Shown piece by piece: positions 15,591 through 23,135 of a stretch of 38,694 nt of DNA. The number at the start of each line of letters is the position of its first letter. Position 1 is the stretch's first letter. The position numbers and the translations under genes are program-made. The notes below the pieces were generated by a model. It did not search any database, had not been told where the DNA came from, and saw nothing but the letters and a program-made list of their open reading frames with translations. Source of the stretch: Betaproteobacteria bacterium. Lineage in GTDB: Bacteria > Pseudomonadota > Gammaproteobacteria > Burkholderiales > SG8-41. The stretch covers positions 1 to 38,694 of the forward strand of contig JAHFRL010000031.1 in NCBI GenBank assembly GCA_023266235.1. The letters are read 5' to 3'.

Positions 15591-17294
15591 TTACGCGCCG
15601 GCGCTTGTCAGCGCGAAGCACACCCGGCCGTCGCTGTTGCTCACCAACGTAAGCTTGTAGCCCAGCTGCTCCGCCTGCTTCGCCGCTTGATACAAGCCGA
15701 TCCCTAGTCCGTTTTGCGACAGCACCGGTGCCGCGAACAGACGCGCGGCAATCGCCTGCGGCATCGCCTTACCGGTATCGCAAATCGTCAGCTTGCCGCC
15801 GGCAACCGATTCGAATGAAACGCTGATGCGCAAGTCCGGCTGCTGCTGTGCCTTGGCGATTGCGTTCTGCAGCAGATTTTCGGCGATGCTGTCGAACAAC
15901 TCGCCGGGCACGCTCAACCCGGCCATTCCATCATCGCCGGAAAATGCAATCTCTCTGCGCGTGTAGCGCTGCATAAGGCCTCCCCACCAGGTCACGGCAT
16001 CGATTCGCACCGTTGCCGCCTGCTGCGGCGCTTGCAGCTTTTCGAGCGTCGTCGACAGGCGCTGGGCAATTTGCGGCAACTGCCGCTTCACGAGCGACTG
16101 CAGCGCGGCTGCCTCTTCAGCGCTGCTGCTCTCGGCTGCGGCGCACAGCGAGGTCAGCGACTGCAGCAGATTCTTGACGTCGTGGGTGAGCCGCGCGCCG
16201 GTCTCATGGATCGCCTGGGTATATGCGTTATGGCGCTGGATTTCTTCGCGCTGCTTGGCTTCGTAAAAATGCCCGAGCATCTGCGTCAGCAGCTTCAGAT
16301 GCAGCAGGAGCGCCGGGCTCAACGACCATTTGGTGTGAAACGTCAGCGTCAGCTCCTGAAATGAGTACTCGGCCTGAAAACGCGAGCGCGCCCCGAACTC
16401 GCCGCCGCTGTGCCGCGCCTGCCACGCCACTCCCGCGACCCATGGCAGCTCGCACATATCGTGCAATGCGAGCGACAGAAAGCGCGCCGGCTCGTGCTCG
16501 CGTTCCGCGAGGTCGGCAAGCCCCTTGACCCAGCGCTCGAACGGCAGCCCCAAGCTCATCAGGTAGCGCGACAGCAGGTGCCCGATGCCCGTGAAGCCGC
16601 TGTGCGGATTCCACAGCCAGCTCAGCATCATCAACATAAACGCCATCACAATCAGACTTTGCGCCAGCGCGAGCGGATAGTCGCCGTGGCTGACCTGCTT
16701 GACGACGAAACTGCCGAGTACCAGCCCGGTGACCAGCAGGAACAGCATCAGGCTGTAGATCAAATCCACCGCCAGCGGAGAGGATTTACTGCCTGCGGGA
16801 ACCGGGATGACAATGATCAGAATCGGCAGCAGCAGCAAGCCGTATTGCACCAGCGCCGTCAACGCGGGCTCGAAACGTTGCTCGGCAAACAGGTGCGGCA
16901 CGACCCACATCAGCAGCAGCGACAACAGATAGCCCGCGGCCAGTATCGCGGCGAGCCGCTGACGCGGCTGCTGGCTGCCCATCAGATTGCCGCCGATCAA
17001 TGCGAACAGCACCGCCAGCCATACCGCCATCAGCCACCAGTTATTCCAGCCGGCGAGCAGCAGGCCGACGATCACCACCAGAAACGCGTGCCGCGTCTCG
17101 AGGCTGCGCTCGCCGCGCCACACCGGCTGCCACATCAGGAACAGCCCGAAGTGCACGAGCAGCAGCGCGCGCGGCGGCCAGTCATCGATGCCCCACGCCA
17201 GCGCGAAATGCAGCGCGCACAGCATCGCCCCCAGCCACCATTGAGGGTGGGAGCCGATCAGCCGTCGTTGTAAGCGGAGCGTGGTTTCGTTCAC
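15591..17294 (-). CDS. membrane sensor histidine kinase (PrsK-like)
   Basis: About 567 residues. The N-terminal third is highly hydrophobic with about eight predicted membrane helices. A GAF-like linker follows (about 240-340), then the kinase: H-box THDVKNLLQSL (His near 370), N-box ENLLQNAIAKA, G1 ICDTGKAMP and G2 NGLGIGLYQA. The HDVKN box and multi-helix sensor are reminiscent of PrsK. Start chosen as GTG 17294 because AAGG lies 8 bases upstream of it; a TTG start at 17363 in the same frame would add 23 residues without family character. It is convergent with the pilus genes and probably pairs with the orphan regulator at 1417. Input signal unknown. Confidence 0.85.
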   Translation of the reverse strand: MNETTLRLQRRLIGSHPQWWLGAMLCALHFALAWGIDDWPPRALLLVHFGLFLMWQPVWRGERSLETRHAFLVVIVGLLLAGWNNWWLMAVWLAVLFALIGGNLMGSQQPRQRLAAILAAGYLLSLLLMWVVPHLFAEQRFEPALTALVQYGLLLLPILIIVIPVPAGSKSSPLAVDLIYSLMLFLLVTGLVLGSFVVKQVSHGDYPLALAQSLIVMAFMLMMLSWLWNPHSGFTGIGHLLSRYLMSLGLPFERWVKGLADLAEREHEPARFLSLALHDMCELPWVAGVAWQARHSGGEFGARSRFQAEYSFQELTLTFHTKWSLSPALLLHLKLLTQMLGHFYEAKQREEIQRHNAYTQAIHETGARLTHDVKNLLQSLTSLCAAAESSSAEEAAALQSLVKRQLPQIAQRLSTTLEKLQAPQQAATVRIDAVTWWGGLMQRYTRREIAFSGDDGMAGLSVPGELFDSIAENLLQNAIAKAQQQPDLRISVSFESVAGGKLTICDTGKAMPQAIAARLFAAPVLSQNGLGIGLYQAAKQAEQLGYKLTLVSNSDGRVCFALTSAGA

Positions 17295-17316
17295 CTGAAC
17301 TGCCTTATCCCCGTCG

Positions 17317-17347
17317 TTGGCGGCGGTGGCCTGGAGTTGGTTATACT
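17317..17347 (+). promoter_or_regulatory. candidate promoter of the ABC-2 permease gene
   Basis: TATACT at 17342-17347 is a good -10 box; TTGGCG at 17317-17322 is a weak -35 with a long 19-base spacer. It lies between the divergent kinase and permease genes, about 31 bases before ATG 17378. Inspection only. Confidence 0.3.
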
Positions 17348-17377
17348 GGCCCGATTCAAGCAAGCAATGATTATTCC

Positions 17378-18151
17378 ATGCGCCATCGGCAAATTTTAAC
17401 TATTGCCCGCTTTACGCTGCTCGAGGCCTGGCGTACCCGCCTGCCTTGGCTATTTGTCATCGTGCTGGCATTGATCCTCGGCGCCGCGTATTTTATTCAG
17501 CAGCTGGCAATCACCGAAAGCGCGCGCCTGCAAATCACGTTTTCCGCCGCGGCGACGCGCTTTGCGGCAGTATTCGTGCTGAGCCTGCACATATTGACCA
17601 GCATGGTGCGCGAATTCAACGACAAGGGGCTCGAGCTTACCTTGTCGTTCGCTTTGCCGCGCTCTCATTATATTCTCGGCCGCCTGTTCGGTTTTGCCCT
17701 GATCGCGCTGCTGGTAGCGCTGATTGCAATCCTGCCGCAACTACTGCTCGCGCCGCTCGCTGCGGCGCTGCAATGGGGGCTGTCGCTCGCCCTCGAGCTC
17801 GCGATCATGACCGCGTTGAGCCTGTTTTGCATCGTAACTTTCACGCAATTGATGCCGGCGGCGAGTTTCGTGTTCGGCTTTTATCTGCTGGCGCGCGCGC
17901 TGACCGCGATCCGGCTGATGAGCGACACGCCGCTGGCGGGCGGTCACACATGGTCGCACCAGGTGATCTCATGGCTGGTGGATGCCCTGGCGCTGGTGCT
18001 GCCGGCGCTTGACCGGTTCACGCAAAGTAACTGGCTCGTCGACAGTACCGCATCGTGGCTGACCCTCGGCGCCAATGCCGTGCAGGCAACGCTCTACATC
18101 GTGCTGCTCGGGGCCGCGGCAATGTTCGATTTCTACCGCAGGAATCTGTAA
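17378..18151 (+). CDS. ABC-2 type transporter permease
   Basis: 257 residues with six probable membrane helices; starts MRHRQILTIARFTLLEAWRT, the amphipathic start typical of NosY/CcmB-like ABC-2 permeases. The segment REFNDKGLELTLSFALPRSHYILGRL (given here as a landmark, about residues 85-110) matches the cytoplasmic coupling region of that family. No ATPase gene is adjacent; the single-domain ATPase at 607-1341 is the only unassigned candidate in the window. Stop overlaps the next start (TAATG), so the downstream gene is probably co-translated. Substrate unknown. Confidence 0.8.
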   Translation: MRHRQILTIARFTLLEAWRTRLPWLFVIVLALILGAAYFIQQLAITESARLQITFSAAATRFAAVFVLSLHILTSMVREFNDKGLELTLSFALPRSHYILGRLFGFALIALLVALIAILPQLLLAPLAAALQWGLSLALELAIMTALSLFCIVTFTQLMPAASFVFGFYLLARALTAIRLMSDTPLAGGHTWSHQVISWLVDALALVLPALDRFTQSNWLVDSTASWLTLGANAVQATLYIVLLGAAAMFDFYRRNL

Positions 18152-18876
18152 TGGCGCGAGGCGAGCGCTCGCTACGAGCTGTGCCACGCAGCGTATGGGT
18201 GATGCTGCTCCCCGCGTTAGTCCTGCAGATCGCGTGGCAGTGGTCGCAGCCGAAACCCGTGGCAACCGCGGCGGCGCTCAGCGCGCCGCCGCCAGTGGCA
18301 GCGTTGCGGGTGACAAGCCTCGGTGAGCCGGTGGTGCTCGCGCAACTGACGACGCTATACCTGCAGGCGTTCGACAACCAGCCGGGCATCAGCATCCCGT
18401 TCCGCGACCTCGACTACCAGCGGGTCACGCAATGGTTAGAGACCATCCTGGCACTTGATCCGATCGGCCAGTATCCGCTGCTGATGGCGGCCCAGATTTA
18501 TTCGCAGGTGCCGGACCCCTCGCGGGAGCGACTGATGGTGGGGTTCGTGCACCGGCAGTTCATGCGCGACCCGAACCGGCGCTGGCGCTGGCTCGCGCAC
18601 GGGACCATCATGGCCAAACACCGCCTGCACGACAACGAACTCGCCTTGCGCTACGCACGCGACATCGCGCGGCACGCGCCGGCAGCGCCTGACTGGGCGC
18701 GCCAGATGCAGATTTTCATACTTGAAGATATCGGCGAACTCGAAAGCGCGAAGATACTACTCGGGGGCCTGCTCGCAAGCGGGCAAATCAAGGACGAACG
18801 TGAGCTACATTTTCTCGTCGAGCGGCTGGAAGCGATGAAAAACGGCGAAAAGCCCTCACCTGCGGCGAAAAATTGA
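18151..18876 (+). CDS. membrane-anchored protein of unknown function, TPR-like
   Basis: 241 residues; not recognised as a named family. An N-terminal basic stretch and one membrane helix (about 14-30, VWVMLLPALVLQIAWQW) anchor it; the remainder is predicted extracytoplasmic and mainly helical, with repeat-like segments (LETILALDPIGQYPLLMAAQIYS, RLHDNELALRYARDI, ILEDIGELESAKILLGGLL at about 95-220) that look like degenerate TPRs. Overlap with the permease stop (18149-18151) suggests it is an accessory protein of that transporter. It could instead serve the pilus locus; the sequence does not decide. Confidence 0.6.
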   Translation: MARGERSLRAVPRSVWVMLLPALVLQIAWQWSQPKPVATAAALSAPPPVAALRVTSLGEPVVLAQLTTLYLQAFDNQPGISIPFRDLDYQRVTQWLETILALDPIGQYPLLMAAQIYSQVPDPSRERLMVGFVHRQFMRDPNRRWRWLAHGTIMAKHRLHDNELALRYARDIARHAPAAPDWARQMQIFILEDIGELESAKILLGGLLASGQIKDERELHFLVERLEAMKNGEKPSPAAKN

Positions 18877-19021
18877 CGCCTTCAGTCGACCCAGTTTCTT
18901 AAATTCCTTTAATTTCATGCGGTCATAGTTTTTTATGAATGTTGTGAAGCACTAAATATGGCTAATCCGTTGTCATGGAGCTTTATTTTATATATTATTT
19001 CACATGGATTAGGTCCGATCG

Positions 19022-19040
19022 TTAAAAAGTCACACTTTAA
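19022..19040. promoter_or_regulatory. candidate activator-binding dyad upstream of the pilin promoter
   Basis: TTAAAAAGT, then CAC, then ACTTTAA: an imperfect palindrome with perfect AAAGT/ACTTT core arms, about 40 bases upstream of the predicted sigma-54 -24 element. The position is close for an enhancer site but possible. No second copy was confirmed by eye, so this is tentative. Confidence 0.25.
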
Positions 19041-19074
19041 TCTAGTGATTCCGACACTTCGATTGCATAACCAA

Positions 19075-19093
19075 TCATGGTATGGAACTTGCG
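19075..19093 (+). promoter_or_regulatory. likely sigma-54 (-24/-12) promoter of the pilin gene
   Basis: TGGTATGGAACTTGC: GG at 19079-19080 and GC at 19091-19092 separated by exactly 10 bases, the invariant sigma-54 spacing, with TGG-A in the -24 box (one mismatch to TGGCA) and a perfect TTGC in the -12 box. The predicted start is near 19103, leaving a leader of about 40 bases to ATG 19143. Type IV pilin genes are often RpoN-dependent. The region 18877-19142 is otherwise AT-rich and gene-free. Confidence 0.6.
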
Positions 19094-19142
19094 GAAATCC
19101 AGTCGGCTGAAACTTGAGGTCGGTACCGAAAAGGACAATTAA

Positions 19143-19835
19143 ATGCGCAAACATCAATCCGGTTTTACTCTGATTGAAATCGCCATCGTGCTGGTCATCA
19201 TCGGCCTGCTCTTGGGCGGCGTGCTCAAGGGTCAGGAACTGATCCAGAGCGCCCGAGTGCGCAATCTGATCTCGCAACAGGACGGCATCAAGGCCGCTTT
19301 CTTCGGCTTCCAGGACCGCTTCCGCGCCTATCCCGGCGACTATGGCCAAGCTGTAGCAAATATTTCCGGCGTGGGAACCGCTTGCGGGACGGGTGGCAAC
19401 GGCAATAACAACGGCCAAATCGAACAAGCCAACGGCGAATACATCATGTTCTGGGATCACCTCTCGAAAGCCGGGTTTATCAACGGATCTTATACTTGCA
19501 CCGGCAACTCAACACAAACCACCAACACGAACCCGACCAATCCCTACAGCATGTTTCTCGTAATGATTTACGACAATGTCTACGCCGATCCAGCAGCTGC
19601 TGCGATTCGCCACAACTTGAAAACGGGAAATCAGATTCCTGCGGACATTATGGCGGAAGTGGATCGCAAGATCGACGATGGTCTCGCCGATCGCGGGGCG
19701 TTCCGCTTTTCGGCTCACACCGGCCTCACTGTTGGTACTCCGCCAACACCTGCAAATTGTTTTACCGCGGCTACCGGAAATTGGATTGTTACCGGTACTG
19801 TTGAGGTTAACTGCGGCGGCGCGAGTTTGTTCTGA
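19143..19835 (+). CDS. type IV prepilin, probable major MSHA-like pilin
   Basis: 230 residues with a very short leader MRKHQSG|FTLIEIAIVLVIIGLLLGG, Glu5 present, followed by the stem GQELIQSARVRNLISQQDG and FQDRFRAYPGDY, a pattern common in MSHA-type pilins of Betaproteobacteria. Four Cys in the globular part (ACGTGG, YTCTG, ANCFT, VNCGG) may form two disulfides. AAGGACA precedes ATG 19143. It has its own promoter region and is followed by a strong terminator, so it forms a single-gene transcript, as expected for an abundant subunit. It lies 3.5 kb past the assembly operon. AT-richer than neighbours. Calling it the major pilin is inference from its expression layout. Confidence 0.82.
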   Translation: MRKHQSGFTLIEIAIVLVIIGLLLGGVLKGQELIQSARVRNLISQQDGIKAAFFGFQDRFRAYPGDYGQAVANISGVGTACGTGGNGNNNGQIEQANGEYIMFWDHLSKAGFINGSYTCTGNSTQTTNTNPTNPYSMFLVMIYDNVYADPAAAAIRHNLKTGNQIPADIMAEVDRKIDDGLADRGAFRFSAHTGLTVGTPPTPANCFTAATGNWIVTGTVEVNCGGASLF

Positions 19836-19840
19836 TGATG

Positions 19841-19950
19841 GTTTAAAGTTTCGAGTTTCAGGTTTCAAGTTAAAAAGCTCGCGCGCGGGCTTTTTTCTTT
19901 TTACGGCGGCAGCCGTCATGAAACTAACTTGAAACTGGAAACTTGAAAGC
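19841..19950. repeat. heptad-unit inverted repeat around the pilin terminator
   Basis: Left arm starts 5 bases after the pilin stop with strict 7-base units GTTTAAA, GTTTCGA, GTTTCAG, GTTTCAA (19841-19868). The right arm (about 19919-19949) holds the complements: AACTTGA, AACTGGA, AACTTGA. The arms pair over about 24 bases with few mismatches and enclose the rho-independent terminator at 19872-19902. It separates the convergent pilin and antiporter genes and ends 10 bases from the antiporter stop. Confidence 0.7.
19872..19902 (+). terminator. rho-independent terminator of the pilin gene
   Basis: AAAAAGCTCG, loop CGCG, CGGGCTTTTT: a 10-base-pair stem with one G-U pair, followed by a T-rich tail (19891-19902). 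The A-run on the left side could also let it stop the convergent antiporter transcript, so it may be bidirectional. Confidence 0.85.
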
Positions 19951-19960
19951 CAAAACTGAA

Positions 19961-21931
19961 TTAACCCTGCATCAGTTTCATCTCCGCCGCCGCACAATCA
20001 TGCCCGGAGCCAAATAACACCAGCACGTCCCCCGCAGCGATGCGCGCTTCAGGCTGCGGCGCCTGGGCCAGCACGTTGGGGCGCCGCACCGCCTTGACCT
20101 CGATGTCCAGCCGCGCCAGGTCGAGCTCGCGCAGCGTCTTGCCGATCGCCGCAGCGCCCGGGGTGATCAACACCGAATGCAGCAGCGGCTGTTCCTTGTG
20201 GGCGCTGTCCTCCACCTCGTCGGTCGCGCCGTGAAAAAAACCGCGCAGCAGGCGGTAACGGTGCTCGCGGGTATCCCGAATCCGCCTGAGCACGCGGTTG
20301 AGCGGCACGCCGAGCAACAACAAGGCGTGCGACGCCAGCATCAGGCTGCCTTCCATGATGTCGGCGACGACCGCGGCAGCACCCGCCTCACTGAGGCGGT
20401 CAAGATCAGCGTCATCTACTGTGCGCACGACCACCGGCAGCCCCGGCCGCAGTTCGCGCACCTGGCCCAGGATACGCAGCGCGAGCACGCTGTCGGCGAC
20501 GCTGACCACGAGCGCCCGCGCGCGCAGCAAGCCTGCTGCAATCAGCACCTCGCGCCGCGCCGCATCGCCGTATACGACGTGTTCGCCCGCGGCGGCCGCC
20601 TCCTTGATGCGTTTCGGATCGACGTCGAGCGCGATGAAGCCGATGCCTTCCTGGGCGAGCAGGCGCGCCAGATTCTGGCCGCTGCGCCCGTAGCCGCATA
20701 CCACCACGTGCTGATTCGCCGCCATCGATTGCACCGCCACATTATGCAGCTCCATCGCGCGCGCGAGCCAGTCCGCACCGCTGACATGCCGCACGATATG
20801 CTCGCTGCGCTCGATGATGAATGGCGCAGCCAGCATCGACAGTACCATCGCGGCGAGCGCGGTCTGCAGCGTTGCCTCGGGCACCAGGTGCAACGGCGCG
20901 GCGAGCGACAACAGCACGAAGCCGAATTCGCCGCCCTGCGCGAGATCGAGGCCGGTGCGCAACGCGGCGCCGCTGTCGCTGCCGAACAGCCAGCTCAAGC
21001 CGGCAATCAGCAACGCCTTGAACACGATCAGAACCAGCAGCGCGGCAGCCACCCACACCAGGTTATCGAGCACCAGGGCAACGTTGAGTTTCATGCCGAC
21101 GGTGACGAAAAACAGGCCGAGCAGCACATCGCGAAACGGCTTGATGTCGTCCTCGACCTGATAGCGGTACTCGGTCTCCGAGATCAGCATGCCGGCGACG
21201 AACGCGCCGAGCGCGAGCGACAATCCGGCGGTCTCGGTCACGAACGCAAGGCCGAGCGTGATCAACAGCACATTCAGCACGAACAGCTCGGACGATTTTT
21301 GCGTCGCAACCAGGTGGAACCACGCGCGCATCGGCCGCTGCCCGAAATAGAGCAGTATCGCCAGCACTACGACGGCCTTGAGCGACGCGAGCATCAGGCC
21401 GGCCGCCAGATCGACCGGTTGCTGCGCCAGCGCCGGTATCAGAATCAGCAGCGGCACCACCGCCAGATCCTGGAATAGCAACACGCCGATTACCTGCCTG
21501 CCGTGCAGCGAATTGAGCTCGAGCCTGTCCGCCAGCAGTTTGCTGACGATCGCGGTCGATGACATCACGATCGCACCGCCGAGCACCACGCCGGAACGCC
21601 AATCCGCGCCGGCGGCCAAGGCGATCGCGACGACGAGCGCGAGCGTCAGCACGACCTGCGACGCGCCGAGGCCGAATACGATGCGGCGCATGGTCATGAG
21701 CCTGGCCAGGCTGAATTCCAGCCCAACACTGAACATCAGGAACACCACGCCGAATTCGGCAAGACTGCGCGTATCCTGGGCGTCCGGTATCAGGCCGAGG
21801 CCGTTGGGCCCGATCACCACACCCACCAGCAGATAGCCGATCATCGCCGGCAGCTTGACCAGGCGGAACAGGATCACCACCGGCACGGCGGCGGCGAGCA
21901 GAATCAAGACCGACTGCAGCGAATTTTCCAT
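19961..21931 (-). CDS. Kef-type cation:proton antiporter (CPA2) with RCK domains
   Basis: About 656 residues. The first ~385 are a Na/H-exchanger-type membrane domain with about 12 helices (start MENSLQSVLILLAAAVPVVI; LVGVVIGPNGLGLI; GVVFLMFSVGLEF; LFQDLAVVPLL). An RCK/TrkA-N Rossmann domain follows (HVVVCGYGRSGQNLARLL, about 410-525), then a C-terminal TrkA-C-like domain (about 570-655). It probably exports K+ in exchange for protons under NAD-type ligand control. ATG 21931 is chosen; a TTG start at 21985 would add 18 residues lacking similarity and cut into the shared upstream region. Whether it is gated by glutathione like KefB/KefC cannot be judged. Confidence 0.88.
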   Translation of the reverse strand: MENSLQSVLILLAAAVPVVILFRLVKLPAMIGYLLVGVVIGPNGLGLIPDAQDTRSLAEFGVVFLMFSVGLEFSLARLMTMRRIVFGLGASQVVLTLALVVAIALAAGADWRSGVVLGGAIVMSSTAIVSKLLADRLELNSLHGRQVIGVLLFQDLAVVPLLILIPALAQQPVDLAAGLMLASLKAVVVLAILLYFGQRPMRAWFHLVATQKSSELFVLNVLLITLGLAFVTETAGLSLALGAFVAGMLISETEYRYQVEDDIKPFRDVLLGLFFVTVGMKLNVALVLDNLVWVAAALLVLIVFKALLIAGLSWLFGSDSGAALRTGLDLAQGGEFGFVLLSLAAPLHLVPEATLQTALAAMVLSMLAAPFIIERSEHIVRHVSGADWLARAMELHNVAVQSMAANQHVVVCGYGRSGQNLARLLAQEGIGFIALDVDPKRIKEAAAAGEHVVYGDAARREVLIAAGLLRARALVVSVADSVLALRILGQVRELRPGLPVVVRTVDDADLDRLSEAGAAAVVADIMEGSLMLASHALLLLGVPLNRVLRRIRDTREHRYRLLRGFFHGATDEVEDSAHKEQPLLHSVLITPGAAAIGKTLRELDLARLDIEVKAVRRPNVLAQAPQPEARIAAGDVLVLFGSGHDCAAAEMKLMQG

Positions 21932-22025
21932 TCCGGCAAGCCCATGGGTCGATTTGAATAATGCCCTATTGCCGACGAATTGCAAGAAGGCCGGGGGGGC
22001 GCGGCGCGGGCAGATGGGCGGACTT

Positions 22026-22034
22026 TGCTATACT
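22026..22034 (+). promoter_or_regulatory. extended -10 promoter of the kdsD operon
   Basis: TGCTATACT matches TGnTATAAT with one mismatch. The predicted start near 22040-22041 leaves only about 3 bases before ATG 22044. So either the message is almost leaderless or translation starts at the in-frame GTG 22065. No clear -35 box. Confidence 0.5.
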
Positions 22035-22043
22035 GCTCACGCC

Positions 22044-23045
22044 ATGACAGCCGGTGAAAAAAGAGTGCTGCCGCCCGCCACCGGGAATGCCCTCGCGCTC
22101 GCGCGCGAAGTGCTCGAAATCGAAGCGGCGGCGATCAATGGATTGATCGCCAGGCTCGATCAAGACTTTCAGCGCGCGGTCGAGCTCATCCTCAACTGCC
22201 GCGGCCGGGTCACCGTCAGCGGCATCGGCAAGTCCGGCCATATCGCGCGCAAAATCGCTTCCACCATGTCGAGCACCGGCACTCCCGCCTATTTCGTGCA
22301 TCCGGCCGAGGCGAGCCACGGCGATCTCGGCATGATTACGCGCGATGACGCGTTTATTGCTCTGTCGAACTCGGGCGAAAGCGCCGAGCTGCTCGCGATC
22401 GTGCCGCTGATCAAGCGCCAGGGCGCGAAACTGATCGCGCTTACCGGCAATCCCGATTCGAGCCTGGCCAGGGAGGCCGACGCGCATCTTTACGCCGGCG
22501 CCGAAAAGGAGGCCTGCCCGCTCAACCTCGCGCCGACCGCGAGCACCACGGCGGCGCTCGCACTGGGCGATGCGCTGGCGCTGGCGTTGATGCAGGCCAA
22601 GGGTTTCAGCCGCGACGAATTCGCGCGTTCGCACCCGGGCGGGTCGCTCGGCCGCAAACTGCTGACCCATGTGCGGGACGTGATGCGTTCCGGTAACGAT
22701 GCGCCGCGGGTCACCGATAAGGCGACATTGTCGGATGCGATTCTCGAAATGTCGCGCGGCCGCATGGGTATCACGGCAATCCTCGATCACGATCAGCACG
22801 TAATCGGCATCTTTACCGACGGCGATCTGCGCCGCACGTTGCAGAAAGGCATTGACCTGCATGCCACGCCGATCGCGAGCGTCATGACGCGCGGACCACG
22901 CACCATCAGTCCCGACAAGCTCGCTGCCGAAGCGGTGCAGATCATGGAACAGCACAAAGTCAATCAGTTGCTGGTGGTCGATGCCGGGCAGCGGCTGGTC
23001 GGCGCGCTCAACATGCACGACCTGTTCAGGGCGAAGGTGATCTAG
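22044..23045 (+). CDS. kdsD: D-arabinose 5-phosphate isomerase (KdsD/KpsF)
   Basis: 333 residues. It interconverts ribulose 5-phosphate and arabinose 5-phosphate, the first step of Kdo synthesis, in the cytoplasm. An N-terminal SIS domain (about 45-185; VSGIGKSGHIARKIASTMSS, FVHPAEASHGDLGM, ALSNSGES) precedes two CBS domains (about 212-330; DVMRSGND, GIFTDGDLRR, VMTRGPRTIS). Length and order are those of KdsD. It is the first gene of the Kdo/Lpt cluster and diverges from the antiporter gene. The start may be GTG 22065 instead of ATG 22044, because the promoter lies so close. Confidence 0.95.
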   Translation: MTAGEKRVLPPATGNALALAREVLEIEAAAINGLIARLDQDFQRAVELILNCRGRVTVSGIGKSGHIARKIASTMSSTGTPAYFVHPAEASHGDLGMITRDDAFIALSNSGESAELLAIVPLIKRQGAKLIALTGNPDSSLAREADAHLYAGAEKEACPLNLAPTASTTAALALGDALALALMQAKGFSRDEFARSHPGGSLGRKLLTHVRDVMRSGNDAPRVTDKATLSDAILEMSRGRMGITAILDHDQHVIGIFTDGDLRRTLQKGIDLHATPIASVMTRGPRTISPDKLAAEAVQIMEQHKVNQLLVVDAGQRLVGALNMHDLFRAKVI

Positions 23046-23053
23046 CCCCCGCC

Positions 23054-23134
23054 CAAGGTTTCAATTTAAGATCTAAGGCTGCAAACCTCCGGCGTAATCA
23101 ACCTTGAACTTTAGACCTTGAACCTTAAACCCCA
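23054..23134. repeat. heptad-unit inverted repeat between kdsD and kdsC
   Basis: Starts about 9 bases after the kdsD stop. Left arm AAGGTTT, CAATTTA, AGATCTA, AGG; right arm (about 23100-23132) has 7-base units TTGAACT, TTAGACC, TTGAACC, TTAAACC, whose reverse complements are GGTTTAA, GGTTCAA, GGTCTAA. The right arm runs to within a few bases of ATG 23136, which has no Shine-Dalgarno sequence. Confidence 0.6.
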
Positions 23135-23135
23135 A

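Noticed and set aside
20177-21478. Long + strand frame (about 430 codons) opposite the antiporter
   Set aside because: His/Gln/Arg-rich composition typical of an antisense shadow in GC-rich DNA; the minus strand encodes a clear membrane antiporter.
21991-21998. G-run upstream of kdsD as a phase-variable promoter spacer
   Set aside because: It is not between promoter elements; the -10 box lies further downstream and no -35 is seen.
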